In this document: positions 1-11,377 of the stretch, piece after piece
Layout: each line of letters opens with the position of its first letter
Position numbering within the stretch: position 1 is the first letter of the stretch
Assembly: GCA_038030265.1 (NCBI GenBank)
Contig: CM075943.1
Span: forward strand, 39,060,001-39,124,000
DNA: 64,000 nucleotides
Source: Corythucha ciliata
Lineage: Eukaryota > Arthropoda > Insecta > Hemiptera > Tingidae
Direction: 5' to 3'
Notes under the pieces: generated by a model
What the model was told of the DNA's origin: nothing
Database searches by the model: none
Seen by the model: the letters and a program-made list of their open reading frames with translations, nothing else
Position numbers and translations under genes: made by a program

Positions 1-660
1 GCGAGAAAGGGCCGATGACTTCGCCTAAAACACAAATAGGACGAAATTGTAACCACTTTGCCTAACGCAGAGCGGTGAAATGGGTCCCAGTGGCATAGAA
101 GAATGGTGAGTCTTGTTGTTTTCCTGTTCCTAAAAGTTTGAAGAAACCACGACGCGACGTTTCCTGAAAATGTGGTGCTTTGCATAAAACAGAGTCAACT
201 TTCGCCCCCCACCCGTTTATGGTTTTTCAAATTGTGCAAAACACACCTTTAGTGACATTGAGACGGAAACCGCATATTTTCACGTTCGTCCTCGTACTGA
301 GCATAGTCAGGTAGGGAAAATGCGATCTCCCTTCACACAAATCTCAGGTATAGAAGAAGCATTGTAATCATTCATGAGAATTGGACATTTTTTGCATCTA
401 AAATCAAGAATTTTACTTTCCTGAGACGATTCAGAGCTTTTAAAAGAATGTGCGCGAAATTTCCAAAACCAGCCGACCGTTTTTCATGATAATTCAAAGG
501 TACTTGTGTAAACCGGTAGATTTACCTACGGCCGGTTACTATGCAGTCCAAAACGACTGCTTCGAGACATTGTGAGAGTGGACGAGAGGGATGAATCAGA
601 GACTCTTGCTTGCTTTAACACAACGTTAATTTTAATTTATTTGAATCACAACTTATTAAA
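1..660. other. No recognisable gene or repeat
   Basis: AT-rich sequence with no long reading frame, no splice-bounded exon that I can recognise and no clear repeat end. I see nothing to annotate here. Confidence 0.5.
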
Positions 661-756
661 AAGAAAATGCGTCAATTCGTGGATTATGATACACATTCCA
701 GGCCAAAAGTGAGAAAAACGCTAGTGTGTAGGTCTTTGGCCAAATCCGCGACTAAA
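661..756 (+). repeat. 96-bp dispersed repeat, identical copy at 34686-34781
   Basis: These 96 bases read the same as 34686-34781. At the distant copy they sit inside a degenerate ~30-bp repeat tract (units resembling ATTGAGAAAAACGCTAATTC). Here the match breaks at 756, exactly where a fold-back element begins, so the element probably inserted into an older copy of the tract. Confidence 0.75.
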
Positions 757-1163
757 TGTTCCGACAGCAGCCTGTCGGGAAAAGTGTATTTCATTCATGC
801 GACAATCGAGTCAAACCTCATAAGTTAGAGCGATATCAATCAACTGTGAATGGCATTTAGGCCGTGGTATATAGAAAGTGAAAACCATAAAATCGTGTTT
901 CTTTTTACCGCAGGCCCCTTTTTAGGCACCAACTGAGGGGGAACAAAATGATGAAAATGAAAAATGAAACAGAGTCGGTTTGGTTGCCCATACGATACGA
1001 TATGGGAAGGTGGACTCTTGTTAGAGGAGTTACTTGCAATTAAAATCTTCATCCCGGCCTAAATTTCATTCATAATTGATTGATATCGTTCTAACTTATG
1101 AGGTTTGACTCGATTGTCGCATGAATGAAATGCACTTTTCCCAACAGGCTGCTGTCGGAACAA
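756..1163. repeat. Fold-back element (MITE-like), ~113-bp inverted arms
   Basis: 756-870 is the near-perfect reverse complement of 1051-1163, with a ~180-bp loop. Both outer ends carry a GCTGCTGTCGG block next to a GAAATGCACTTTTCC-type block. That arrangement resembles the 3' end of the HINE-like family found elsewhere in the window, so a distant relationship is possible. No clear target-site duplication is seen and the loop has no convincing coding capacity. Confidence 0.7.
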
Positions 1164-1358
1164 AACTTTTTTCAGATTACGTTAATTTTCAGATCAGTTA
1201 CGAACGTAACTGATCAGGAACAATTCACCCATCAGGAACGATTCATCTGGATCACGAACTCGTCCGTCATATTCACGCTATTAATTTTTAGACCAAATTT
1301 GGTTGCCCTGAGTCAAAAATTGCGACCGTGATCGTGCTAACAAGCGAGGGGCCATATA
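1164..1358. other. Spacer with a perfect short palindrome
   Basis: No gene. 1192-1215 forms a perfect hairpin (stem GATCAGTTAC, loop GAAC). From 1238 onward the sequence is repeated after the assembly gap, starting at 7485. Confidence 0.6.
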
Positions 1359-1878
1359 CAGGGTGTTTCAGGACGAATGCCGCATATTTTAATATGTTAT
1401 AGTAATAAGTAATTGCGCCCAAAATCACCCTATTGACATAGGGTCGCAAATTATTTCTCTTGAAGTTACAGGCACATTTGTGTATTTTTAGCCACTTGCT
1501 GTTTTTCCTCTAAAAAGTCGTTACAACAACATTACAATTGGCGAACAATTTTCACTATGATCACTTGGTCAAAAACTGGCGTTGACGTACACAGAAAAAT
1601 TCGAAAACGCCTCTTTCTTCATTTTTAAAGAATTACTGAAATTTTTGGAGGCAACTAAAATGATGTTGATCGACATTTCCTGAAGTAAAATTGTGTGATC
1701 TTTCCAAAAACGTCAGCAGTTTAAGGGTAAAAAAAGAGGTTTAGTCGTTGTAACGACTAAAGTGCCTGTAACTTCAAGAGAAATTATTTGCTACCCTATG
1801 TTAATAGGGTGATTTTGGTCGCAATTACTTAGTACTACAACATATTGAAATATACGGCATTCGTCCTGAAACACCCTG
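1359..1878. mobile_element. Non-autonomous TA-flanked element with long terminal inverted repeats (copy A)
   Basis: Begins CAGGGTGTTTCAGGACG after TA and ends with the reverse complement before TGTATA. The arms are ~150-200 bp and there is no transposase frame. The same element at 7605-8161 is 557 bp. This copy lacks ~50 bp of the right arm beside the GTCGTTGTAACGACT centre. The ends fit the Tc1/mariner superfamily (TA target); family assignment below that level is not possible. Confidence 0.75.
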
Positions 1879-2140
1879 TGTATATTCCTTTTTTTTACAT
1901 ATACAGAGTGATTCAAGAGGAATGTGATAAACTTACACAGGTGATAGTGCGTACCTGGACGCACAAAAAACGTCATATAGACGCATAGCCGAAAATGCTT
2001 TGGTTACGAGATATGAGCATTTTCCTGTTTTTTTCTAGTTGCATTACTAGGGCTCACCGTAGGTGGTTAGACAAAAACTGACGGTGGATTCGGAAAGAGG
2101 ACAAAATCCTGTTCCTGAAACCACCGTGAATATCAAAAAA

Positions 2141-3010
2141 ATTTCGCTCCGGCAGCTGGCGGTCGGAAAGAGTGCATTTCATTCCGTATACGGATATCCT
2201 AAGCCGTCCCAGAAGTAATAGTTTTGATACCATAATTTGTTTCATTAAGCCGAACTTCTTTCTCTATTTTCACCACCTTCTCTTCAAAAATGTCGAAAAG
2301 TTTCGGTAGTTTTCCGAGGGCTTTGTTATATTAAATTTTTGTGCCGTATTTTATAATACCTAAACGTGTGAATTTAAGCGATTTTTTTGAAATTTCATCC
2401 CCCCTTTCACCCTCCACCATCAAAGTTTTCGATAAATCTCAATGGAACCCAGGGCTTTCGTTACATTAAATTATTGAATCGAATTTTAGAGCGCTAAGAT
2501 GAACTAGTGAAGTTCAACGCTATTTTTACACTTCCACACCGGAAGGACCGCCCCCACCACCTTGATTTTTTCGAAAAATTAAAATGGGAATCAAAGGCTA
2601 CTCTAACATGGAGTATACGTACCGAATATAATGCTTCTAGAATCAACTGGTGATTTATAGTGATTTTTTGATCATTTAACCCCTATTCCCCCCCCCCTTC
2701 CACCTTGACCAATTTGGCCCAAATGCAATACCGACCGGGGTCTTACGACTACTGATTTTTGTGCCAAAGCGCGTTCCGCTAAATTAACTTCTGCGAGAGT
2801 TATCGTGCTAACAAGAAAACGGCCATAATATTATAAATATATAAATCAATCAATATATATATAAAGAAATATATAGATATATATGAATTCCGGAGACCAC
2901 TGAATTCGTGTTCTAGAGGTCCTGAAACATGAAAAAAAACATGCCATGACCCATGTTTGCCACGATCACGACGAGACCAATAGTGCATTTTGACATAAAT
3001 GAAATGCACT
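2141..3010 (-). mobile_element. HINE-like (Helitron-related, non-autonomous) element, inverted copy A
   Basis: Read on the minus strand it starts AGTGCATTTC at 3010 and passes through an AT tract (2835-2890), the conserved block at 2770-2835 and one ~300-bp unit. A divergent stretch follows. It ends with a GAAATGCACTCTTTCC-type block and the imperfect palindrome CCGCCAGCTGCCGG at about 2141-2165. It splits the A-run (T-run on the other strand) of the DD41D inverted repeat; the uninterrupted site is at 12366-12384. Confidence 0.6.
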
Positions 3011-3440
3011 AAAAATGTCGCTTGCGCGTCGCTCTTTCATCCATGTGAAAAGTGAAAAAAGTAGTTTTTTCGAATACCTGATAAATTTCACATCAGTATC
3101 AATCAGCTGCTAGTGCGCGCATCAACGGGTAAAGTTGTGGAAAACTACCCCGTTCTGTGTACTTTCGAACGGTGTCCTGATAGTTGAAGTTTGCAACCCT
3201 CCAACTTTAGCAATCAAGTTCCAGTGCAAAAAAATGCAACTTGCTTTGAAAAATAAACCGAATAGGTCCTTTTCTTAGGCTATTATGTTCCTCCGAGCAT
3301 GCTCCCCTCAATGCCTGGAGTAAAAGTAAGAATTCAATTCAATACGCGAGGGTCACAATGAGAGACGCCGTGGATGAACTGCTACGTTAGGACTTGAACG
3401 GGGACTTGGCCGTTCTATCTCATCAGAATCAGCTCAGCTC

Positions 3441-3750
3441 AGCATATTGTGGGCGAGGAGGACCAATTAACTGTTCTGCGAGCTCTCCTGACCTAACGTC
3501 CCTCGATTACTGTCTCTGAGGGTGGATGAAAACAATGGTGTACGAACACAAGCCCAGCAAACGCGAGGAGCTGATCTACAAAGTTGTGGCCTGTGCTGAA
3601 TCGATCAGACAACGAGATGCCGAAATTCGTCGAACCACCAGAGATGTACAGAAAAGAGCGTCCGAGTGTCCACAAGGGGAGGAATTTTTGAACACTTATT
3701 TGAATGACGTTATGTTGTTCTTTCAACTTAAGGTTGTAACTGTAAATTGA
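3441..3750 (+). pseudogene. DD41D transposase C-terminal relic
   Basis: Translation on the plus strand matches residues ~268-352 of the intact transposase at 12921-13979: GGRGGPIN, then SPDLT..LDYCL, then GWMKT.VYE.KPS.REELI.KV.ACAESIRQR. The conserved Trp codon after LDYCL is TGA (a stop at about 3521), so the frame is broken. The upstream catalytic domain and the HTH domain are missing. The same TGA occurs in the duplicate at 11378-11687, so the stop predates the duplication. Confidence 0.8.
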
Positions 3751-4054
3751 TCTCATACAAGTTGGAGGGACAAACGATGGACAATGAACTCCGTGAATGA
3801 GAAATATTAGTGTACGTGAATGAGATATTAGGGTAACGGCTGAATCTGATAAGGTGAAATTTCGAAGTCCAAAATTTTCACCCTAACGCTGTTCATCCAC
3901 CACCTCAACTCACATTCCATACATGGAAAACCTCGTTGTCAATTGAATCCTTCAGGCATTGAGAGGAGCATGCTCGTAGGAACGCAATACCCCAAGGAAA
4001 CGACATTTAAACTGACCTCAATAACTGTAAACTGACAAAGCAAGTTTACATTTT

Positions 4055-4185
4055 AGTGCATTTCATTCTGAAAATGCACTATTGGTCTCGTCGTGATGGT
4101 GGCAAACATGGGTCATGTCATGTTTTTTTCACGTTTCAGAACCTCTAGAACACGAATTCAGTGGTCTCCGGAATTCATATATATA
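4055..4185 (+). mobile_element. HINE-like element, 5' part (continues at 6474)
   Basis: Starts AGTGCATTTCATTCTG, directly followed by the GAAAATGCAC complement (small hairpin). It then runs through the conserved block ending CTCCGGAATTCATATATA. It is inserted in a T-run of the DD41D right inverted repeat (the uninterrupted version is at about 14700). Its TA tract is split by the element at 4186-6473, and the rest resumes at 6474. Confidence 0.6.
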
Positions 4186-5474
4186 CAGGGTTTTCGAAAA
4201 TTCGATGCTCAGCCGAAAACTGGTCATAGTACAGCTGATTTGTGGTCGAAATTACTAAATTCACTTTTCCGGAATTCAGCTTGGTTTTCGAGTTATTACA
4301 CCATCTTTAATTTTTTCGTGGGGCTATATTTTTTTTGGAATACTTGCTCCCGGCCCCTCTAGAATCAATTCTAGCTCAAAACTAATTGGGTCATTCGAAA
4401 GAGCGCACAATTTTCTTCAAAATGACTGTATTGTATTATGAATTTGGTTATTTCCTCAGGGCGCTAAAGCTGCTGGAAAGTGATGTTTTTTTATCATTGT
4501 ATCTTTCCCATGTTTTTGAGCTGCGATTTTCTCCCACTCCTTAAAGGAAAATATTTTTTTGGGTTTATTGGAAAAACTTCCTCATTTTGTCAGCTTTCAA
4601 ATGGAGTGCAATAGCCTCGGGATTTTACAAGTATTTGTGAAGAAGTAGCTGTTTGAATAGTAAAAACCGACGGGCTTTGATGGGGAATGAGAGATCGTTT
4701 TTAGATAAGAAGTATGTTTTGAAGCCAGAGTTGGTGAGGGGAGAGGCAGGACCTCTCAGAATGTCTGAATGTGAGCTAATAAATTACAAGAACAGCACAG
4801 ATAATATAAGTAACAATTGAAAAAACAGTCAATGTTTAAGGAAAAAGTGATTAAGAATGAGGAAAAAGTACGAAGTGCCGTTCGTTGTGGAAAGAGCGAC
4901 CCTTCATCTGCAACCAAATGTTCCTCCTCATGTGTAGACCGACATCAACCAAGATTCGGCGCTGCCTTCGTAAAACAGAATTTGGATGAGTTTTTAGCAG
5001 TAACGCAGAAATACTTTCACTGGTCTCTCAACGGATATAAAACGTCCTCAATGCGCTCAGAAAGAGCAGAACCGCAAATAATCGGTGTATAGGAATCTAC
5101 TGATGAGGAAAGAGTCGTAAATGATTTTCTGCTTGTCATACCTCGACGTGTTAGGTGAAGGAGGTATCTGAGGGATCACCCCGATTAAGGATTTAAAATT
5201 GCTGAAGTTCCCATGTATTGGGGGGTTTAATCCCCATGCCACGAAGGTAACTCATTACATTACCAACACCAGTTTCGAGTGAATGTGCTTATAGGAAAAA
5301 TGAAAATGCAAATTCTTTGGCATTTAATTTTTCGCGATTGTTTCAACGATTACGTCTTCTTGTAATGCACAAAAACGCCAAATTCCTGGTTGATGTCCCT
5401 TTTCGCACAAGGAGAACTTTGGCTCAATCAGTTATATCGTTCCCCTCATTCATTACCCATCACTAATTCCGAAT

Positions 5475-5818
5475 TTTTAATTTTTTTGACCGATCCTGCC
5501 GGCGTTTTCGTTGTCAGCGACGTTTCGTCGAGGGATCCTCGACGTCCTCAGGCTTCTTTTTTTGGCTTTTGTTTGTAATGACATGTGGTTTTATATTTTT
5601 TCAATTTTGAAGGTTTTTAAGGTGTATCTGAGGTGATGATAGGTGTGTAAATCTTGGATAAGTTGTCTAAGTCTCTTTTGTAGTTTTTTATCCTTTTATT
5701 TTTTTTATCTATTTTATTTTTTATCCCTCGACGAAACGTCGCTGACAACGAAAACGCCGGCAGGATCGGTCAAAAAAAATTAAAAAACCAGAAATCACTC
5801 CTGCCTCCAAAATAAAAA
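5475..5818 (-). mobile_element. Penelope-like relic with inverted end fragment, 16-bp target duplication
   Basis: Flanked by a 16-bp direct repeat (ATCACTAATTCCGAAT, at 5459-5474 and 5819-5834), as left by target-primed insertion. Its two ends (about 5480-5545 and 5722-5788) are inverted copies of each other. The minus strand of the left end carries a hammerhead-type motif (separate entry). Penelope-like elements are known both for such ribozymes in their terminal repeats and for partial, inverted insertions. No protein coding remains. Confidence 0.5.
5516..5554 (-). ncRNA. Hammerhead ribozyme-like motif
   Basis: On the minus strand: stem I AGC, core CUGAGGA, one extra C, stem II GUCGAGG with loop AUC and CCUCGAC, then core GAAAC, GUC, and GCU closing stem I. 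Stem III is only the self-complementary ACGU, as in the minimal hammerheads reported from Penelope-like elements, which are thought to act as dimers. The second arm (about 5722-5745, plus strand) keeps only the 3' half of the motif. Base pairing was checked by eye only. Confidence 0.55.
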
Positions 5819-6473
5819 ATCACTAATTCCGAATATCGGCTGTTTTTTCAATTGCTATTCTTGTACTTTTTGTAATTTATTAGCTTACATTCAGACACTC
5901 CGAGAGGTCCCTGTCTCTCACCTCACCAACTCTGGCTTCAAAACATACTTATCCTCTAAAAAAGTTCTGTTATTCTTCACAAAGCCCATCAGTTTTTACT
6001 CTTCAAACAGCTACTTCTTCACGAATACTTGTGAAATCCCGGGACTATTACACTCCATTTGAAAGCTAACAAAATGAGGAAGTTTTTCCAATAAACCCAA
6101 AAAAATATTTTCCTTTAAGGAGTGAGAGAAAATCGCAGCTGAAAAACAGGGGAAAGATACAAAGATGAAAAAATATCACTTTCCAGCAGCGTTAGTACAC
6201 TGAAAAAATGGCCAAATTCATAATACAATACAGTCATTTTAAAGATAATTGTGCGCTCTTTCGAATGACCCAATTAGTTTTGGGCTAGAATTGATTCTAG
6301 AGCGGCCGGGAGCAAGTATTTCAAAAAATATATAGCCCCGCAAAAAAAGTAAAGATGGTGGAATAACTCGAAAACCAAGCTGAATTCCGGAAAAGTGAAT
6401 TTAGTAATTTCGACCACAAATCAGCTGTACTATGACCAGTTTTCGGCTGAGCGTCGAATTTTCGAACACCCTG

Positions 6474-6984
6474 TATATATCTTTATGGCCGTTTTCTTGT
6501 TAACACGATAACTCTCGTAGAAGTAAATTTAGCGGAACGCGCTTTGGCACAAAAATCATTAGTCATAAGACCCCTGTCGGTATTGCATTTGGGCCAAATC
6601 GGTCAAGGTGGAGGGGGGGAAAGTAGGGCTTGAAATGGTCAAAAAATCACTAAAAATCTCCAGTTGATTCTAGAAGCATCATATTCGGTAAGTCAAGGTG
6701 GAGGGGGTGGTGCCCCCGGAGTGGAAGTAAGTGTGTGGTCTTGTTAGCACGATAACTCTCGAAGAAATTAATTTAGCGCGACACAAAATTAAGCGCTTGG
6801 CACAAAAATCAGTAGTCATACGACCTCGTTTGGTATTGCATTGGGCCAAATCGGTTGACTTGGTTGGGGGGGGGGAGGGTAATATGGCTTGAACTGGTAA
6901 AAAAATCACTAGAAATCACCTGTTGATTCCAGAAGCATTATATTCGGTACGATGATTTCATTTTGAAGTAGCCTTTGATTCCCA
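6474..6984 (+). repeat. HINE-like element, tandem ~300-bp units, cut by gap
   Basis: Resumes the element that began at 4055: TATGGCCGTTTTCTTGTTA, then two units each starting with CACGATAACTCTCG and holding GGGCCAAATCGGT followed by a G-run. It ends at the assembly gap just after the GATTCCCA block. A closely similar stretch is at 20843-21370. Confidence 0.65.
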
Positions 6985-7484
6985 NNNNNNNNNNNNNNNN
7001 NNNNNNNNNNNNNNNNNNNNNNNNNNNNNNNNNNNNNNNNNNNNNNNNNNNNNNNNNNNNNNNNNNNNNNNNNNNNNNNNNNNNNNNNNNNNNNNNNNNN
7101 NNNNNNNNNNNNNNNNNNNNNNNNNNNNNNNNNNNNNNNNNNNNNNNNNNNNNNNNNNNNNNNNNNNNNNNNNNNNNNNNNNNNNNNNNNNNNNNNNNNN
7201 NNNNNNNNNNNNNNNNNNNNNNNNNNNNNNNNNNNNNNNNNNNNNNNNNNNNNNNNNNNNNNNNNNNNNNNNNNNNNNNNNNNNNNNNNNNNNNNNNNNN
7301 NNNNNNNNNNNNNNNNNNNNNNNNNNNNNNNNNNNNNNNNNNNNNNNNNNNNNNNNNNNNNNNNNNNNNNNNNNNNNNNNNNNNNNNNNNNNNNNNNNNN
7401 NNNNNNNNNNNNNNNNNNNNNNNNNNNNNNNNNNNNNNNNNNNNNNNNNNNNNNNNNNNNNNNNNNNNNNNNNNNNNNNNNNNN
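6985..7484. other. Assembly gap (500 N)
   Basis: Exactly 500 undetermined bases, probably a placeholder length. Both flanks are repeats that occur elsewhere in the window, so the true distance and even the adjacency are uncertain. Confidence 0.95.
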
Positions 7485-7604
7485 CGATTCATCTGGATCA
7501 CGAACTCGTCCGTCATATTCACGCTATTAATTTTTAGACCAAATTTGGTTGCCCTGAGTCAAAAATTGCGACCGTGATCGTGCTAACAAGCGAGGGGCCA
7601 TATA

Positions 7605-8161
7605 CAGGGTGTTTCAGGACGAATGCCGTATATTTTAATATGTTATAGTAATAAGTAATTGCGCCCAAAATCACCCTATTGACATAGGGTCACAAATTAT
7701 TTCTCTTGAAGTTACAGGCACATTTGTGTATTTTTAGCCACTTGCTGTTTTTCCTCTAAAAAGTCGTTACAACAACATTACAATTGGCGAACAATTTTCA
7801 CTATGATCACTTGGTCAAAAACTGGCGTTGACGTACACAGGAAAATTCGAAAACGCCTCTTTCTTCATTTTTAAAGAATTACTGAAATTTTTGGAGGCAA
7901 CTAAAATGATGTTGATCGACATTTCCTGAAGTAAAATTGTGTGATCTTTCCAAAAACGTCAGCAGTTTAAGGGTAAAAAAAGAGGTTTAGTCGTTGTAAC
8001 GACTTTTTAAAGGAAAAACAGAAAGTGGCTAAAAATACACAAATGTGCCTGTAACTTCAAGAGAAATAATTTGCGACCCTATGTTAATAGGGTGATTTTG
8101 GTCGCAATTACTTAGTACTACAACATATTAAAATATACGGCATTCGTCCTGAAACACCCTG
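7605..8161. mobile_element. Non-autonomous TA-flanked element with long inverted repeats (copy B)
   Basis: Second copy of the 1359-1878 element. It keeps the full right arm, including the stretch after GTCGTTGTAACGACT that copy A lost. The ends are CAGGGTGTTTCAGG and its complement. Confidence 0.75.
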
Positions 8162-8639
8162 TGTATATTCCTTTTTTATACATATACAGAGTGATTCAAG
8201 AGGAATGTGACAAACTTACACAGGTGATAGTGCGTACCTGGACGCACAAAAAACGTCATATAGACGCATAGCCGAAAATGCTTTGGTTACGAGATATGAG
8301 CATTTTCCTGTTTTTTTCTAGTTGCATTACTAGGGCTCACCGTAGGTGGTTAGACAAAAACTGACGGTGGATTCGGAAAGAGGACAAAATCCTGTTCCTG
8401 AAACCACCGTGAATATCAAAAAAAATTCGCTCCGGCAGCTGGCGGTCGGAAAGAGTGCATTTCATTCCGTATACGGATATCCTAAGCCGTCCCAGAAGTA
8501 ATAATTTTGATACCATAATTTGTTTCATTAAGCCGAACTTCTTTCTCTATTTTCACCACCCTCTCTTCAAAAATGTCGAAAAGTTTCGGTAGTTTTCCAA
8601 GGGCTTTGTTATATTAAATTTTTGTGCCGTATTTTATAA

Positions 8640-8780
8640 GGCCCCTTTTACACGAGTAAGTTTTTTGATCAAATTAGCCATTTTGAAAAAAAATGACAGA
8701 TGTTCCCTGCCTCAAATCATCTGTTTGTGATCAGATTGAACATATTTTTTAACAAAAAACTTACTCGTGTAAAACAGGCC
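8640..8780. mobile_element. 141-bp PIF/Harbinger-type MITE
   Basis: Begins GGCCCCTTTTACACGAGTAAG and ends with the near complement, CTTACTCGTGTAAAACAGGCC. It is flanked by TAA on both sides. The same host sequence without the element is at 2341-2365 (TTTTATAATACC), which proves the boundaries. A 3-bp TAA/TTA duplication with GGCC-starting ends is the hallmark of the PIF/Harbinger superfamily. Confidence 0.85.
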
Positions 8781-9095
8781 TAATACCTAAACGTGTGAAT
8801 TTAAGCGATTTTTTTGAAATTTAATCCCCCCTTTCACCCTCCACCATCAAAGTTTTCGATAAATCTCAATGGAACCCAGGGCTTTCGTTACATTAAATTA
8901 TTGAGTCGAATTTTAGAGCGCTAAGATGAACTAGTGAAGTTCAACGCTATTTTTACACTTCCACACCGGAAGGACCGCCCCCACCACCTTGATTTTTTCG
9001 AAAAATTAAATTGGGAATCAAAGGCTACTCTAACATGGAGTATACGTACCGAATATAATGCTTCTAGAATCAACTGGTGATTTATAGTGATTTTT

Positions 9096-10303
9096 AGTGC
9101 ATTTCATTCTGAAAAATGCACTATTGGTCTCGTCGTGATGGTGGCAAACATGGGTCATGTCATGTTTTTTTCACGTTTCAGAACCTCTAGTACACGAATT
9201 CAGTGGTCTCCGGAATTCATATATATATATTTCTTTATATGTATAAATATATAAATATATATATGAATATGAAAAGAAAACGGCCATAATATTATAAATA
9301 TTTATAATATTATGGCCGTTTTCTTGTTAGCACGATAACTCTCAAAGAAATCAATTTAGCGGAACGCGCTTTGGCACAAAAATCAGTAGTCATAAGACAC
9401 CGGTCGGTATTGCATTTGGGCCAAATCGGTCAAGGTGGAGGGGGGGAAAATCGGGCTTGAAGTCGTCAAAAAATCACTAAAAATCACCAGTTGATTCTAG
9501 AAGCATCATATTCGGTACGTATACTCCATGTTAGACTAGCCTTTGATTCCCATTTTAATTTTTTGAAAAAGTCGAGGGGGAGGGGGCGATGTCCCCGGGG
9601 TGGAAGTAAGTGTGAGGCCTTGTTAGCACGATAACTCTCGTAGAAATTAATTTAGCAGAACGCGCTTTATCTAAAAAATCAGTAGTCATAAGATCCCGGT
9701 TGGTATTGCATTTGGGCCAAATCGGTCGAGGTGGAGGGGGGAAAATAGGGGCTGAAATGGTAAAAAAATCACTAAAAATCACCAGTTCATTCTAGAAGCA
9801 TCATATTCGGTACGTATACTCCATGTTAGACTAGCTTTTGATTCCCATTTTAATTTTTTGAAAAAGTCAAGGGTGAGGGGGTTGTGCCACCGGGGTGGAA
9901 ATAAGTGTGTGGTCACGTTAGCACGATAACTTTCGTACAAATTAATTTAGCGGAACGCGCTTTGGCACAAAAATCAGTAGTCATAAGGCCCCGGTCGGTA
10001 TTGCATTTGGGCCAAATCGGTCAAGGTGGAGGGGGAAAATAGGGGTTGAAATGGTAAAAAAATCACAACAAATCACCAGTTGATTCCAGAAGCATTATAT
10101 TCGGTATGATGATTCCATTTTGAAATAGCCTTTGATTCCCATTAAGTTCAGCTTAAACAAACCCGGTAGCAAACAGTACGAGGGAGGGTCAAACATAAAC
10201 GAAACAAATCATGGTCTCAACATTACTACTTCTGGGACGGCTTAGGGTATCCGTATACAAAATGAAATGCACTCTTTCCGACCGCCAGCTGCCGGAGCGA
10301 AAT
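9096..10303 (+). mobile_element. HINE-like element, complete copy (~1.21 kb)
   Basis: Starts AGTGCATTTCATTCTG and passes through the CTCCGGAATTC block, the AT tract and a 52-bp palindrome (9274-9325). About three ~300-bp tandem units follow, then the TTAAGTTCAGCTTAAACAAAC block and GAAATGCACTCTTTCC. It ends in the imperfect palindrome CCGCCAGCTGCCGG plus GAGCGAAAT. It sits in a T-run of another copy's repeat unit; the empty site is at 2660-2670. No protein is encoded. Confidence 0.65.
9274..9325. repeat. Perfect 52-bp palindrome
   Basis: AAGAAAACGGCC...GGCCGTTTTCTT with a fully complementary AT-rich centre (AAATATTT). Other HINE-like copies carry only the right half (TTATAATATTATGGCCG), so this copy gained an inverted duplicate. 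Confidence 0.85.
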
Positions 10304-11377
10304 TTTTTTGTGATCATTTAACCCCTATTTTCCCCCCTTCCACCTTGACCAATTTGGCCCAAATGCAATACCGACCGGGGTCTTATGACTACTGATTTTT
10401 GTGCCAAAGCGCGTTCCGCTAAATTGATTTCTTCGAGAGTTATCGTGCTAATAAGACCACACGCTTACTTCCACTCCGGGGGCAACACCCCCTCCCCTTC
10501 GAATTTTCCAAAAAATTAAAATGGGAATCAAAGGCTACTCTAACATGTAGTATACGTACTGAATATGACGCTTCTAGAATCAACTGGTGATTTATAGTGA
10601 TTTTTTTACCATTTCAACCCCTATTTTCCCCCCCTCCACCTCGACCGATTTGGCCCAAATGCAATACCGACCGGGGTCTATGACTACTGATTTTTGTGCC
10701 AAAGCGCGTTCCGCTAAATTAACTTCTGCGAGAGTTATCGTGCTAACAAGAAAACGGCCATAATATTATAAATAAATCAATCAATCAATATATATATAAA
10801 GAAATATATAGATATATATATGAATTCCGGAGACCACTGAATTCGTGTTCTAGAGGTCCTGAAACATGAAAAAAAACATGCCATGACCCATGTTTGCCAC
10901 GATCACGACGAGACCAATAGTGCATTTTGACATAAATGAAATGCACTAAAAATGTCGCTTGCGCGTCGCTCTTTCATCCATGTGAAAAGTGAAAAAAGTA
11001 GTTTTTTCGAATACCTGATAAATTTCACATCAGTATCAATCAGCTGCTAGTGCGCGCATCAACGGGTAAAGTTGTGGAAAACTACCCCGTTCTGTGTACT
11101 TTCGAACGGTGTCCTGATACTTGAAGTTTGCAACCCTCCAACTTTAGCAATCAAGTTCCAGTGCAAAAAAATGCAACTTGCTGTGAAAAATAAACCGAAT
11201 AGGTCCTTTTCTTAGGCTATTATGTTCCTCCGAGCATGCTCCCCTCAATGCCTGGAGTAAAAGTAAGAATTCAATTCAATACGCGAGGGTCACAATGAGA
11301 GACGCCGTGGATGAACTGCTACGTTAGGACTTGAACGGGGACTTGGCCGTTCTATCTCATCAGAATCAGCTCAGCTC

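Larger units (their letters stand above)
1904..4054 (+). mobile_element. Degraded DD41D mariner-like transposon, copy A, split by a HINE-like insertion
   Basis: The left end (CAGAGTGATTCAAGAGGAATG) matches the end of the intact element at 12123-15182. The left inverted repeat is broken at 2141 by an inverted HINE-like element (to 3010) and resumes at 3011. A transposase C-terminal relic follows on the plus strand. The right inverted repeat (about 3880 on) stops at 4054, where a second HINE-like element starts in its T-run. Copy B lies at 8187-11995. Confidence 0.75.
4186..6473. mobile_element. 2.29-kb TA-flanked element with ~550-bp inverted repeats
   Basis: Starts CAGGGTTTTCGAAAATTCG and ends CGAATTTTCGAACACCCTG, flanked by TATATA on both sides. 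About 4186-4740 and 5910-6473 are inverted copies. The centre has no intact transposase. A 91-codon frame at 4817-5092 has no motif I recognise. The core hosts a smaller retroelement-like insert at 5475-5818. A 5'-truncated relative ends at 19346. Confidence 0.7.
8424..10947 (-). mobile_element. HINE-like element, inverted copy B, interrupted
   Basis: Counterpart of 2141-3010. It is broken by a 141-bp MITE (8640-8780) and by a plus-strand HINE-like element (9096-10303), and has two ~300-bp units instead of one (10310-10750). The 5' end AGTGCATTTC (minus strand) is at 10947, next to the A-run of the host transposon. Confidence 0.6.

Noticed and set aside
6938..7577. Two long frames across the gap
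   Set aside because: Made of undetermined bases.
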